From: Candidatus Bathyarchaeota archaeon
Lineage (GTDB): Archaea; Thermoproteota; Bathyarchaeia; TCS64
NCBI GenBank assembly: GCA_030601645.1
Contig: JAUWBQ010000063.1
Coordinates: forward strand, 1 to 8,559
DNA length: 8,559 bases
Reading direction: 5' to 3'
In this document: in pieces, positions 1 to 5,326 of the stretch
Position numbering within the stretch: the stretch's first letter is position 1
Layout: each line of letters begins with the position of its first letter
Program-made: the position numbers and the translations under genes
Notes under the pieces: model-generated
Databases searched by the model: none
What the model saw: the letters and a program-made list of their open reading frames with translations, nothing else
What the model was told of the DNA's origin: nothing

Positions 1-132
1 CCTGTGGCCTGGGCGAGGATCGAGCTCAAGGCCCACAACGTGAAGCAGGTGATAGCCGGCGCGGTGCTGAGCACCATTCTGACATGGTTCCAGATGGTCT
101 TCTACGTGAACTTCCTGCTCCCCATGATATGA
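1..132 (+). CDS. C-terminal end of a PAP2-like membrane phosphatase (partial)
   Basis: The first reading frame is open from the window edge to a TGA at 130-132 and gives 43 residues; the start lies outside the window. The segment ARIELKAHNVKQVIAG fits the last PAP2 signature, (S)R-x5-H-x3-D: the arginine and histidine have the right spacing, with Q in place of the final Asp, a variant I recall from archaeal PAP2 proteins. A hydrophobic, membrane-like stretch follows and the protein ends in FLLPMI. PAP2 enzymes remove phosphate from lipid phosphates or polyprenyl pyrophosphates at the membrane. The substrate cannot be told from this fragment. The assignment rests on one motif only. A short GGGA/TCCC hairpin (135-146) lies just past the stop but has no T-run. 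Confidence 0.55.
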   Translation, partial: PVAWARIELKAHNVKQVIAGAVLSTILTWFQMVFYVNFLLPMI

Positions 133-371
133 GAGGGAAAACTCCCAACCCAATCTTCTGAGTTAAAGCCCTCCAAAGCACTATAGCGCATTACAGTCGG
201 ACCAATGTCTGTACGAACGTGTCGTCAGGCTCGCCCCCCCAAGTTCCACAGTTATGCATCCTCGAAGAACAGGCGTGATCCATTATACAAATAAGACCAA
301 GAGTATAGATACTGATAATCCGACAAGTTCCCTGATTTCTACGCCAAGATGATATCTCAGATGCATTTTCG

Positions 372-379
372 TTATATAC
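372..379 (+). promoter_or_regulatory. TATA box of the zinc-ribbon gene
   Basis: TTATATAC is a good match to the archaeal TATA element. Transcription would start about 25 nt downstream, near position 401-403, leaving a leader of roughly 20 nt before the ATG at 423. This is inferred from spacing alone. Confidence 0.55.
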
Positions 380-381
380 AA

Positions 382-396
382 CACCTGACATAGGTG
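382..396. promoter_or_regulatory. Inverted repeat between TATA box and predicted TSS
   Basis: CACCT-GACAT-AGGTG has 5-nt arms around a 5-nt centre and lies directly downstream of the TATA box. A repressor bound here could block RNA polymerase recruitment. Short arms mean chance is possible. Confidence 0.3.
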
Positions 397-400
397 ACGG

Positions 401-418
401 AATACTTTCCGGAGTATT
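401..418. promoter_or_regulatory. Operator-like palindrome at the start of the leader
   Basis: AATACT-TTCCGG-AGTATT is a perfect 6-6-6 inverted repeat covering the predicted transcription start and ending four bases before the ATG at 423. The GGAG inside its right half (411-414, including the first bases of the right arm) also serves as a Shine-Dalgarno sequence about 8 nt from the ATG. The repeat could therefore act as a DNA operator or as an RNA hairpin hiding the ribosome-binding site. Confidence 0.4.
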
Positions 419-422
419 CGAA

Positions 423-809
423 ATGCAGAGTGAAGGTCAAAGCACCGATCACGAAGCTATACAGAGAAAGTATAGAGGGAAGACGACAAGCTGCCCCCAC
501 TGCAAAGGCACTGTCCCGACAACGCTGTACTGCCTCAAATGTGGTTTTCCACTCTTCAACCTAAAAGGGGACCAAGAGATGAACAAAACCACTGGTGACA
601 ACGAATTCTTCGATCTCGTTCCATTGAAGGACATCCAAGACGATGCATCCTTACAATCAGGGGAGGCCGCACATCCCCCCTTAACTCCGTTTGACGGTCC
701 TGATATGAGAGGAGTCGAGTTGGTGTTGAAGATAGACGAGTCAGACGTGCAGATCGACCTCGACGAGGCAGAGCTGGAAGAGATCCTTGCTTTCCTCGTT
801 GACAGCTGA
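423..809 (+). CDS. Small zinc-ribbon protein with acidic C-terminal tail, function unknown
   Basis: This is a 128-residue soluble protein that I do not recognise as a named family. A zinc ribbon is plain near the N-terminus: C24-P-H-C27 and C37-L-K-C40-G, preceded by a basic patch (RKYRGK, residues 15-20). The middle is polar and probably disordered. The C-terminus (about residues 94-128) is strongly acidic with regularly placed leucines and isoleucines (VQIDLDEAELEEILAF) and looks helical. A basic/zinc head with an acidic helical tail suits a nucleic-acid or protein adaptor, but that is inference. The ATG is chosen because GGAG lies about 8 nt upstream and a TATA box about 45 nt upstream. 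The gene is monocistronic, convergent with the VOC gene, and visibly less GC-rich than its neighbours. Palindromes at 382-418 suggest dedicated regulation. Confidence 0.75.
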   Translation: MQSEGQSTDHEAIQRKYRGKTTSCPHCKGTVPTTLYCLKCGFPLFNLKGDQEMNKTTGDNEFFDLVPLKDIQDDASLQSGEAAHPPLTPFDGPDMRGVELVLKIDESDVQIDLDEAELEEILAFLVDS

Positions 810-852
810 TGACTCTCGCTTCAGAAATCCAGATGCCTCGTCGAATGACTTC

Positions 853-1374
853 CTATTTTCTGGGTTTGGGTACCGTATGGCTTAACTTTTTATCCCTGTA
901 GTAGGCGTTGAACGACTTCCCGCAGGGCTCACAGAAATAAGATCTCCCCCCGAAGACCCCGAAAATGAACTTTCTCCCGCTGGATTCGGCCATGTTCTGG
1001 CATCTCGGGCACTCGATCGGCCTGACCCAGACTTCGTAGTCTCCTGCGAAGGTTATCAGGTTCCCGTCCGGGTCCTCGACGGTGGTGATGGCCCGATCGT
1101 CGGATACGATCTCCGGACCCACGCCGACTTGTATGCCCCTCTCCCTCATGAGCTCTACAATCCTGAGGAGGCTCCCGTCCAGGAAGTTCAGGAGGTTCTT
1201 TCCCATCTTCCCCTTGAACAGGCCGAGCCTGAGATCTCCCTGTTCTATCACCGCCCAGCCTTGCCCAACCTCGCCTTCGACGTGTTGGAAACCCAATCTT
1301 TCATAAAAGTCGAGGGAACGCCTGACATCACCCACGCTGAGGCAGAGGAAGAAACGCCCTAGATCTACTTCCAT
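853..1374 (-). CDS. VOC (glyoxalase/bleomycin-resistance-like) domain fused to a zinc ribbon
   Basis: The 173-residue protein has a VOC fold at about residues 5-112, recognised by the strand-helix start LSVGDVRRSLDFYERLGF and the closing VEDPDGNLITF. Lined up by eye with E. coli glyoxalase I, the first metal His falls on Phe9 and the last Glu on Thr108, so the usual metal site seems absent. A C-terminal zinc ribbon follows: C122-P-R-C125 and C148-E-P-C151-G, ending in an aromatic/basic tail (FNAYYRDKKL). VOC proteins without metal often bind or sequester small molecules; zinc ribbons often bind nucleic acid or proteins. A ligand-sensing role is therefore possible but unproven. The ATG at 1374 sits about 30 nt below a predicted TSS, with a weak GGGGT upstream. 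The gene is divergent from the TIM-barrel gene and convergent with the zinc-ribbon gene. Confidence 0.8.
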   Translation of the reverse strand: MEVDLGRFFLCLSVGDVRRSLDFYERLGFQHVEGEVGQGWAVIEQGDLRLGLFKGKMGKNLLNFLDGSLLRIVELMRERGIQVGVGPEIVSDDRAITTVEDPDGNLITFAGDYEVWVRPIECPRCQNMAESSGRKFIFGVFGGRSYFCEPCGKSFNAYYRDKKLSHTVPKPRK

Positions 1375-1425
1375 GAAATGGCCTACCCCTTAGCCCGCCT
1401 TTCCCCGATCCGGATAAAGCGGCAT

Positions 1426-1443
1426 CATAATTATACTATTATG
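1426..1443. promoter_or_regulatory. Operator-like palindrome over the VOC-gene TATA box
   Basis: CATAAT-TATACT-ATTATG is a perfect inverted repeat with 6-nt arms and a 6-nt centre. On the minus strand the sequence AGTATAATTAT (1427-1437) within it is a credible TATA box, placing the TSS near 1403-1410 and the ATG at 1374 about 30 nt beyond. A protein bound here would compete with TBP. AT-rich DNA yields such repeats by chance more easily, so confidence is modest. Confidence 0.4.
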
Positions 1444-1548
1444 GATTCGAAACACGGGTCTCCAACGAGTTTTTTCGACCCAAAGTAAACGCAGTGCGTC
1501 TGAGACCTAAACCTCAAAAATGTGTGGGTTTAATATTCTTGACTTCAC

Positions 1549-2316
1549 ATGGAACTCGCCGTCTCGACGCTCTTCTGCCTCCACAGACCCTTCGAGGACG
1601 CCGCCTTGGACATGATCCGGGCCGGCTCAAGGTTCATAGAGGTGGTGGATGCGGGCCCTCACACCCTGACAAAGCCACGGGTCGAAAGGCTGCAGGAGAT
1701 GAAGGCCTCCTACGACCTCAGGTACTCCGTTCACGCCCCTTTCACGGATGTGAACATCTCCGCGGATGACGATTGCGTCCGTGACGCCATACTGGAGCGG
1801 CTCGAGACATCCATCAGATGGACGTCTGAACTCGGCGAGATCCTGGTCTTCCATCCTGGTAACTCGACGGCGGTCGAGCGGCTCTCCCCAGGTTCGGCCT
1901 GGAGCATCAACCTCGAGTCTGTAGAGAGGCTCCTCAGCTACGCCGAGGATTACGGTGTGAAGGCTCTGATCGAGAACGTCCCCGAGCCCTTCCCCTACGT
2001 CATGAAATCAGTTGAGCACTTCGCCCGGTTCTTCGATGAGATCGGCGTGGAAGCCGGGATGGTCCTCGACATCGCTCACGCCAATCTAAGGGGCGAGGCT
2101 CTTGAGTTCATCATGAGGTTCGGCGACAGAATAGAGCACGTCCACGTGAGCGACAACGACGGTGAGTCCGACCTCCACCTCAGAGTCGGGGCAGGTTCAA
2201 TCGACTGGGGGAAGACTGTGAAATCCCTCAAGGAGTCGCCCTTCGACGGCTGGGTTACAGTAGAATCCTATGACGGAATCGACGAGAGCTTGGGCCTGCT
2301 CAGATCCCTATTGTAA
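1549..2316 (+). CDS. Endonuclease IV / sugar phosphate isomerase-epimerase family TIM-barrel protein
   Basis: This 255-residue protein belongs to the xylose isomerase-like TIM-barrel superfamily (AP endonuclease 2 family). Visible strand-end motifs are SVHAPF (H62), VFHPG (H102), IENVP (E142), LDIAHA (D174, H177), HVHVSD (H197/H199), DLHLRVGAG (D208, H210) and VTVES (E239). These align with all nine zinc ligands of endonuclease IV by order and roughly by spacing, although the chain is about 30 residues shorter than E. coli Nfo. Many annotated sugar isomerases/epimerases keep part of the same pattern, so the substrate (an abasic site in DNA or a sugar) is open. The ATG at 1549 is the first possible start: an in-frame TGA lies at 1540-1542. 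No Shine-Dalgarno is seen, so translation may be leaderless. The 3' end overlaps the RNase Z gene by 9 nt, tail to tail. Confidence 0.85.
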   Translation: MELAVSTLFCLHRPFEDAALDMIRAGSRFIEVVDAGPHTLTKPRVERLQEMKASYDLRYSVHAPFTDVNISADDDCVRDAILERLETSIRWTSELGEILVFHPGNSTAVERLSPGSAWSINLESVERLLSYAEDYGVKALIENVPEPFPYVMKSVEHFARFFDEIGVEAGMVLDIAHANLRGEALEFIMRFGDRIEHVHVSDNDGESDLHLRVGAGSIDWGKTVKSLKESPFDGWVTVESYDGIDESLGLLRSLL

Positions 2317-3225
2317 TTTGTCCAGGGGCAGCTCCAGTTCGAGGAGGTCTTCTGCAATTATGGTGTTGGGGAATACCTTGACGGCTTCCTCCAGTAGGAC
2401 GCTCGCATCGGGGTAGCGGGAGCTTATGTGGGTGAGTACGAGCGTTCCAACCCCCGCCTCCTTGGCTACCTCAGCGGCCTGAGTCACCGTCGAATGGCGG
2501 TTCTCATCCGCCTTGCAGGCCAGGGAATCGTCGAAGGTCGCCTCGTGAATCAGGACATCAGCCCCAGATGTGGCTTCCAGAAGCCCCTCGGTGGGCCTCG
2601 TGTCACCGCTGTAGACGATCTTCAAACCCCCTCTTGGGGCATCCACAACATCCCTTGATTTCACAATTCTCCCGTCTCTCAGTTCGACATCCTCGCCGTG
2701 CTGGAGTTTACCCCAAAGGGGACCCTCGGGGACACCCAGAGCCCTCGCCTTCCCGGGGTGGAACCTGCCTGGGCGGGGGTGCTCCACGAGAACGTATGAC
2801 CATGAGGGGCCGTCGTGGTCGGCCTCCACTGCCATCACGTCATATTCGGATCCTTGGAACACGATGCCCTCGGAGGATATCTCACATATTTTCACCGTGA
2901 AACCCGGGCCGCCGAGGACTGAACTGAAAGCCTGGATGAAGGCGACGAGGCCCTCCGGGCCGTAGATGTGGAGGGGACGGTCCCGCTGGAGCAGGGTCAT
3001 GGACTGGATGAGGCCGGGGAGGCCGAGGACGTGGTCGCCGTGGAGGTGGCTGATGAACATCTTTGTGCGGCGGCGGAACCCGATGTGAGCCTCAACCATT
3101 CGGCGCTGCGTCCCCTCGCCGCAGTCGAAGAAGATGATCTCCCCCTTCCTCCTTATGGCTATTGCCGAGGAGCTGCGGCTCTGTGTGGGCATGCTCCCGC
3201 TGGTTCCTAGGAAGATTATCCTCAC
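2308..3225 (-). CDS. rnz: Ribonuclease Z (tRNA 3'-end endonuclease)
   Basis: RNase Z cuts the 3' trailer from tRNA precursors so that CCA can be present or added. The 305-residue length is typical of the short (ELAC1-like) form. The metallo-beta-lactamase core shows the signature HLHGDH (H60, H62, D64, H65), H137 in ADHDGPSWSY, D208 in YSGDTRP, the ENRHST motif (H244) and H266 in LTHISSRY. The flexible-arm/exosite region appears at about residues 151-175 (RPGRF...GVPEGPLWGK). The start is GTG at 3223-3225: the upstream frame has no ATG, GTG or TTG before a TGA at 3247-3249, and a run of five G lies about 6 nt before the GTG. Its 3' end overlaps the convergent TIM-barrel gene by 9 nt. A TATA box lies near 3276-3284. 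I am confident in this assignment. Confidence 0.97.
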   Translation of the reverse strand: MRIIFLGTSGSMPTQSRSSSAIAIRRKGEIIFFDCGEGTQRRMVEAHIGFRRRTKMFISHLHGDHVLGLPGLIQSMTLLQRDRPLHIYGPEGLVAFIQAFSSVLGGPGFTVKICEISSEGIVFQGSEYDVMAVEADHDGPSWSYVLVEHPRPGRFHPGKARALGVPEGPLWGKLQHGEDVELRDGRIVKSRDVVDAPRGGLKIVYSGDTRPTEGLLEATSGADVLIHEATFDDSLACKADENRHSTVTQAAEVAKEAGVGTLVLTHISSRYPDASVLLEEAVKVFPNTIIAEDLLELELPLDKLQ

Positions 3226-3226
3226 G

Positions 3227-3250
3227 TCAAGCCCCCTTGGACATCGTCAT
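3227..3250 (-). other. Mini-ORF just upstream of rnz
   Basis: Reading the minus strand, ATG at 3250 or 3244 opens a frame of 7 or 5 codons (MTMSKGA) that stops at TGA 3229-3227, one nucleotide before the GTG start of rnz. A GGAG lies 6 nt before the inner ATG. This could be a leader peptide coupled to rnz translation, or a chance frame over the rnz ribosome-binding site. Confidence 0.25.
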
Positions 3251-3275
3251 CTCCTATGGGAATAACTGATCTGGA

Positions 3276-3284
3276 CTATTTATG
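3276..3284 (-). promoter_or_regulatory. TATA box of rnz
   Basis: On the minus strand CATAAATAG lies about 50 nt before the GTG start, predicting transcription from around 3253. The short arms GGAC/GTCC (3273-3276 and 3284-3287) flank it. A run of five T (minus strand) near 3296-3300 could end transcripts arriving from thioredoxin reductase. Confidence 0.5.
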
Positions 3285-3376
3285 TCCCAAAGCGCTAAAA
3301 ATCTGTTTTCAAACGTGATGCCATATTGCGTGTGCAAACTGTCACGACAGGAAGCTGCAAGTTGATGAGCCTCTGG

Positions 3377-4309
3377 TCAACCGCCTCTGAGTTCGTCTAT
3401 GTATCGCTCTGCTTCCAACGCGGCCATGCAACCGCTGCCGCACGCTGTTACCAGCTGCCTGTACTTCGTGTCGTTCAAGTCGCCGGCCACGAACACTCCC
3501 CTTACGCTCGTGTCGACGCCCGAGGGCGAGACAATGTAGCCGCTCTCGTCCATGTCGAGCTGGCCATTGAACAGGGACGTGTTGGGATCCCATCCGATGG
3601 CGAGGAGTACGCCATCGCACTCCAAGGTCCACTCCTCACCGGTCTCCCGGCTCTTCAGCCTCACCCCCTCGACTCGGCTCTCCCCCAGTATGTCCTGCAC
3701 GACTGTGTTCCACAGGAAACGGATCCTATCGTTCTCTTCGGCCCGCTGCTTCAGGCACGTGCATGCGGTCAATCTCTCCCTTCTGTGAACTATCACAACC
3801 TCCCTGGCGAACTTGGCGAGGTCGAGGGCCTCCTGGACGGCTGAGTCCCCACCTCCGACCACCACCACCCTCTTACCCTCGTACAGGAGGGCGTCACAGG
3901 TCGCGCAGACGAAGACACCCCGCCCCATCAGCCGCTCCTCCGACTCGAGGCCGAGCTTCCTGTTCGACGAGCCCGTGGCGACGATGACGCTCCAAGCCTC
4001 GTGCACCGTCTCTCCGACGATGACATTGAGGGGGGTGGACGAGAAGTCTACGGCAGTCGCCTCATCCTCGAGGAACTCCGCCTTGAACTTCTCGGCCTGC
4101 TTCCTCATCCTGCCCGAGAGTTCGGGGCCGGTTATCGTCTCGGGGAAGCCCGGGTAGTTATCCACTTGGAAGGTGAGGGCGATCTGGCCACCTACCATGC
4201 GACCGGTTATGACTAGCGTCCTCAGGTTCGCCCTGGCGGTGTACATCGCGGCGGTGAGGCCCGCGGGCCCTCCCCCGATGACGATGACATCGTACGGGGC
4301 TGATGCCAT
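3377..4309 (-). CDS. trxB: Thioredoxin reductase-like FAD oxidoreductase
   Basis: This 310-residue low-molecular-weight thioredoxin reductase passes electrons from a nicotinamide (or other) donor through FAD and a redox disulfide to thioredoxin. Seen in order: FAD-binding GGGPAG (12-17), GQI and YPGFP (41-56), ATGS (111-114), the redox centre C135-A-T-C138-D, the second nucleotide fold GGGDSA (152-157), H175-R-R, and the C-terminal FAD motif GVFVAGDLND (271-280). The NADPH 2'-phosphate motif HRRxxxR is altered: position 181 is Thr, not Arg. An unusual C183-T-C185 pair follows, and C290 and C294 occur near the end. The start is ATG at 4309, 10 nt after the stop of the thioredoxin gene, so the two form an operon. 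The electron donor could be NADPH, NADH or another carrier; the sequence alone does not settle it. Confidence 0.93.
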   Translation of the reverse strand: MASAPYDVIVIGGGPAGLTAAMYTARANLRTLVITGRMVGGQIALTFQVDNYPGFPETITGPELSGRMRKQAEKFKAEFLEDEATAVDFSSTPLNVIVGETVHEAWSVIVATGSSNRKLGLESEERLMGRGVFVCATCDALLYEGKRVVVVGGGDSAVQEALDLAKFAREVVIVHRRERLTACTCLKQRAEENDRIRFLWNTVVQDILGESRVEGVRLKSRETGEEWTLECDGVLLAIGWDPNTSLFNGQLDMDESGYIVSPSGVDTSVRGVFVAGDLNDTKYRQLVTACGSGCMAALEAERYIDELRGG

Positions 4310-4319
4310 CCTGTCATCG

Positions 4320-4691
4320 TCACTCCAGAGGTGTGCTCTGCTCTAAACAGTAGTCCTTCTGGGAGAGGATCTCTCTCAGATCGCTCAGAAGCATCTCAAA
4401 GGTTCTGAAACCGACGATCTCCCCGACGGCCCTCCCCTGGCAGAAGACCTTTATCGTCGGCGTGCCCATGACGCCGCTCTCCATGGCGATCCTCCGGTTA
4501 TCGGGGCTATCGAGGATGTTCATCTTGGCGAACTTGACCTTCTCGAATGCCTCGGGTAGCCGCTCAAATTCTGGGTTGAGTTTCAGGCACCAGCCGCACA
4601 TGTGATGCCAAAAGTCGACGACGACGGGCCCATCGTGTCTCACCACTCCCTCGTCCCAGGATTCTGCTTGGAGGTCGATGATCTTTGACAT
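4320..4691 (-). CDS. Thioredoxin with CGWC active site
   Basis: This 123-residue single-domain thioredoxin has no signal peptide and should act in the cytoplasm, reducing protein disulfides. The fold is shown by VVVDFW (23-28), the active site C32-G-W-C35, and the cis-proline loop GTPTIKVF (P78). The classic WCGPC is replaced by MCGWC, preceded by two His (H29, H30), which should change the redox potential and partner choice. Extra cysteines are C84 and C115. It is the first gene of a two-gene unit with thioredoxin reductase, 10 nt apart, so the reductase is its likely electron donor. The ATG at 4691 has no Shine-Dalgarno; a TATA box about 40 nt upstream implies a short leader. Confidence 0.93.
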   Translation of the reverse strand: MSKIIDLQAESWDEGVVRHDGPVVVDFWHHMCGWCLKLNPEFERLPEAFEKVKFAKMNILDSPDNRRIAMESGVMGTPTIKVFCQGRAVGEIVGFRTFEMLLSDLREILSQKDYCLEQSTPLE

Positions 4692-4726
4692 GGGAGAATC
4701 ACTTATGGTTGGGGAAGCGAGGGGGG

Positions 4727-4735
4727 TATATTAAT
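4727..4735 (-). promoter_or_regulatory. TATA box of the thioredoxin/thioredoxin reductase operon
   Basis: On the minus strand TTAATATAC lies about 40 nt before the thioredoxin ATG, predicting a transcription start near 4703-4708 and a leader of about 12-17 nt. It lies only about 15-25 nt past the end of the 4751-5107 gene, so the operon has its own promoter. Confidence 0.6.
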
Positions 4736-4750
4736 GCTTTCAGCCCAGGC

Positions 4751-5107
4751 CTAGATCTCAGTGAAGGAGAGGTTGCCCTCGGAGATGGTGAGCTCGTATA
4801 GCTGGTTCGGGTAGGGCTTGAGCCTGAACGCCTCCAGCTCCTCGGCGGTTATAATCATTGTGAGCTTCCTAAGCTCGTACTCCTTGGCGTCCCCGCCCGG
4901 CAGGACCCTCTGCATGCCCTTGCTTATCTGGACCACCATCTGGCTGATCTCCTCGGGGAACTCCGTGGGGGTCATGGCCACCATGGGGGGGCGCTGCCGG
5001 ACCTCTACGAAGTCGATCTGGTAGCCCTCCCGGCCCTCCACATCCTTCATGGACTTGACCGAGTGCACCTTGAGCCTGATGCGGGAACGTAACATCTCCG
5101 ACACCAT
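4751..5107 (-). CDS. Conserved-looking archaeal small protein, possibly arcadin-1-like
   Basis: This 118-residue soluble protein has no catalytic motif, cysteine or membrane segment. The N-terminal third alternates charged and hydrophobic residues like beta strands (SRIRLKVHSVKSM, then GYQIDFVEVRQRPPM at 28-42). A helix-like stretch follows (EEISQMVVQISKGMQRVLP, 52-70), then another beta-rich end (KLTMIITAEELEAF and YELTISEGNLSF). The layout and the FVEVR...P segment remind me of proteins annotated as arcadin-1, a partner of the actin homologue crenactin, but this is recall, not a search, and no crenactin gene is in the window. The ATG at 5107 follows a leader of about 30 nt without a clear Shine-Dalgarno; M5 is an alternative start. 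It is divergent from the small coiled-coil gene at 5327. Confidence 0.7.
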   Translation of the reverse strand: MVSEMLRSRIRLKVHSVKSMKDVEGREGYQIDFVEVRQRPPMVAMTPTEFPEEISQMVVQISKGMQRVLPGGDAKEYELRKLTMIITAEELEAFRLKPYPNQLYELTISEGNLSFTEI

Positions 5108-5157
5108 TGATCAGGGAAGGGCCCCCAATCAAATACGTTCCGGTCAAATGTAAGGTG

Positions 5158-5165
5158 CTTATACC
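5158..5165 (-). promoter_or_regulatory. TATA box of the 4751-5107 gene
   Basis: On the minus strand GGTATAAG lies about 50 nt before the ATG, predicting a start near 5136 and a leader of about 29 nt. An AT-rich alternative (GTATTTGATT, about 5126-5135) would give an almost leaderless transcript. Confidence 0.4.
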
Positions 5166-5197
5166 CGGAACTCGTAGAATCCGTTTCACAAGAAGTG

Positions 5198-5237
5198 TCT
5201 AAAATCAATAATTCGTTTTAGAATCTATGATTCATAG
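5198..5237. promoter_or_regulatory. Cluster of inverted repeats in a divergent intergenic region
   Basis: Two inverted repeats lie side by side midway between the divergent genes at 5107 and 5327. TCTAAAA (5198-5204) pairs with TTTTAGA (5216-5222) across 11 nt. CTATGA-T-TCATAG (5225-5237) is a perfect 13-mer and overlaps GAATC-TAT-GATTC (5221-5233). The word TAGAATC also occurs directly repeated at 5175-5181 and 5219-5225. They lie upstream of both TATA candidates, where an activator or a shared regulator could act. Function is inferred. Confidence 0.35.
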
Positions 5238-5280
5238 TGTGTTTCCTAAGAGCTTTTCTGGGTGACCGATGCTACTGTAC

Positions 5281-5289
5281 TTAATAAAA
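5281..5289 (+). promoter_or_regulatory. TATA-like box of the small-gene pair
   Basis: TTAATAAAA lies about 45 nt before the ATG at 5327 and predicts a start near 5308-5312. It is the most AT-rich element at the right distance; the match is moderate. Confidence 0.4.
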
Positions 5290-5326
5290 ACCGTTTACAC
5301 TACTCTTTCGAAGGCCGGGTGACGGA

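Larger units (their letters stand above)
133..422. other. 290-nt AT-rich intergenic spacer
   Basis: This stretch separates the PAP2-like gene end from the zinc-ribbon gene. It is visibly richer in A+T than the neighbouring coding DNA. Two short open frames (191-391 minus, 205-294 plus) lack ribosome-binding sites and recognisable protein features, so I do not call them. No tRNA-like cloverleaf or C/D-box pair was convincing. The right end holds the promoter and operator-like repeats described separately. A small perfect inverted repeat, AGTAT-AG-ATACT, sits at 302-313. Confidence 0.5.

Noticed and set aside
205..294. Plus-strand 29-codon basic peptide frame
   Set aside because: No Shine-Dalgarno or TATA box at the right distance, and no homology that I recognise.
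191..391. Minus-strand 66-codon open frame in the first spacer
   Set aside because: It has no ribosome-binding site, no recognisable fold, and its start lies inside the promoter repeats of the plus-strand gene. It looks like a chance frame.
393..403. GGTGACGGAAT, also present at 5318-5328, in two leaders
   Set aside because: An 11-mer repeated once in a window this long is expected by chance, and the two copies sit at different distances from their start codons.
807..850. TGATGA resembling a C box of a C/D guide RNA at the stop of the zinc-ribbon gene
   Set aside because: No matching CTGA D or D' boxes at the required spacing were found; the TGATGA is simply the stop codon region.
1443..1463. 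TTCGAA-containing segment resembling a tRNA T-loop on the minus strand
   Set aside because: The flanking bases do not form a T-stem, and no acceptor or anticodon stem can be drawn.
3363..3390. TGATGA followed by CTGA, resembling a C/D guide RNA at the 3' end of trxB
   Set aside because: The distance is too short for a full C/D RNA and there is no internal C'/D' pair; the CTGA lies in the trxB coding sequence.
3326..3844. Long plus-strand frame opposite trxB
   Set aside because: It is a shadow of trxB, which has full family motifs; the antisense product has no recognisable features.
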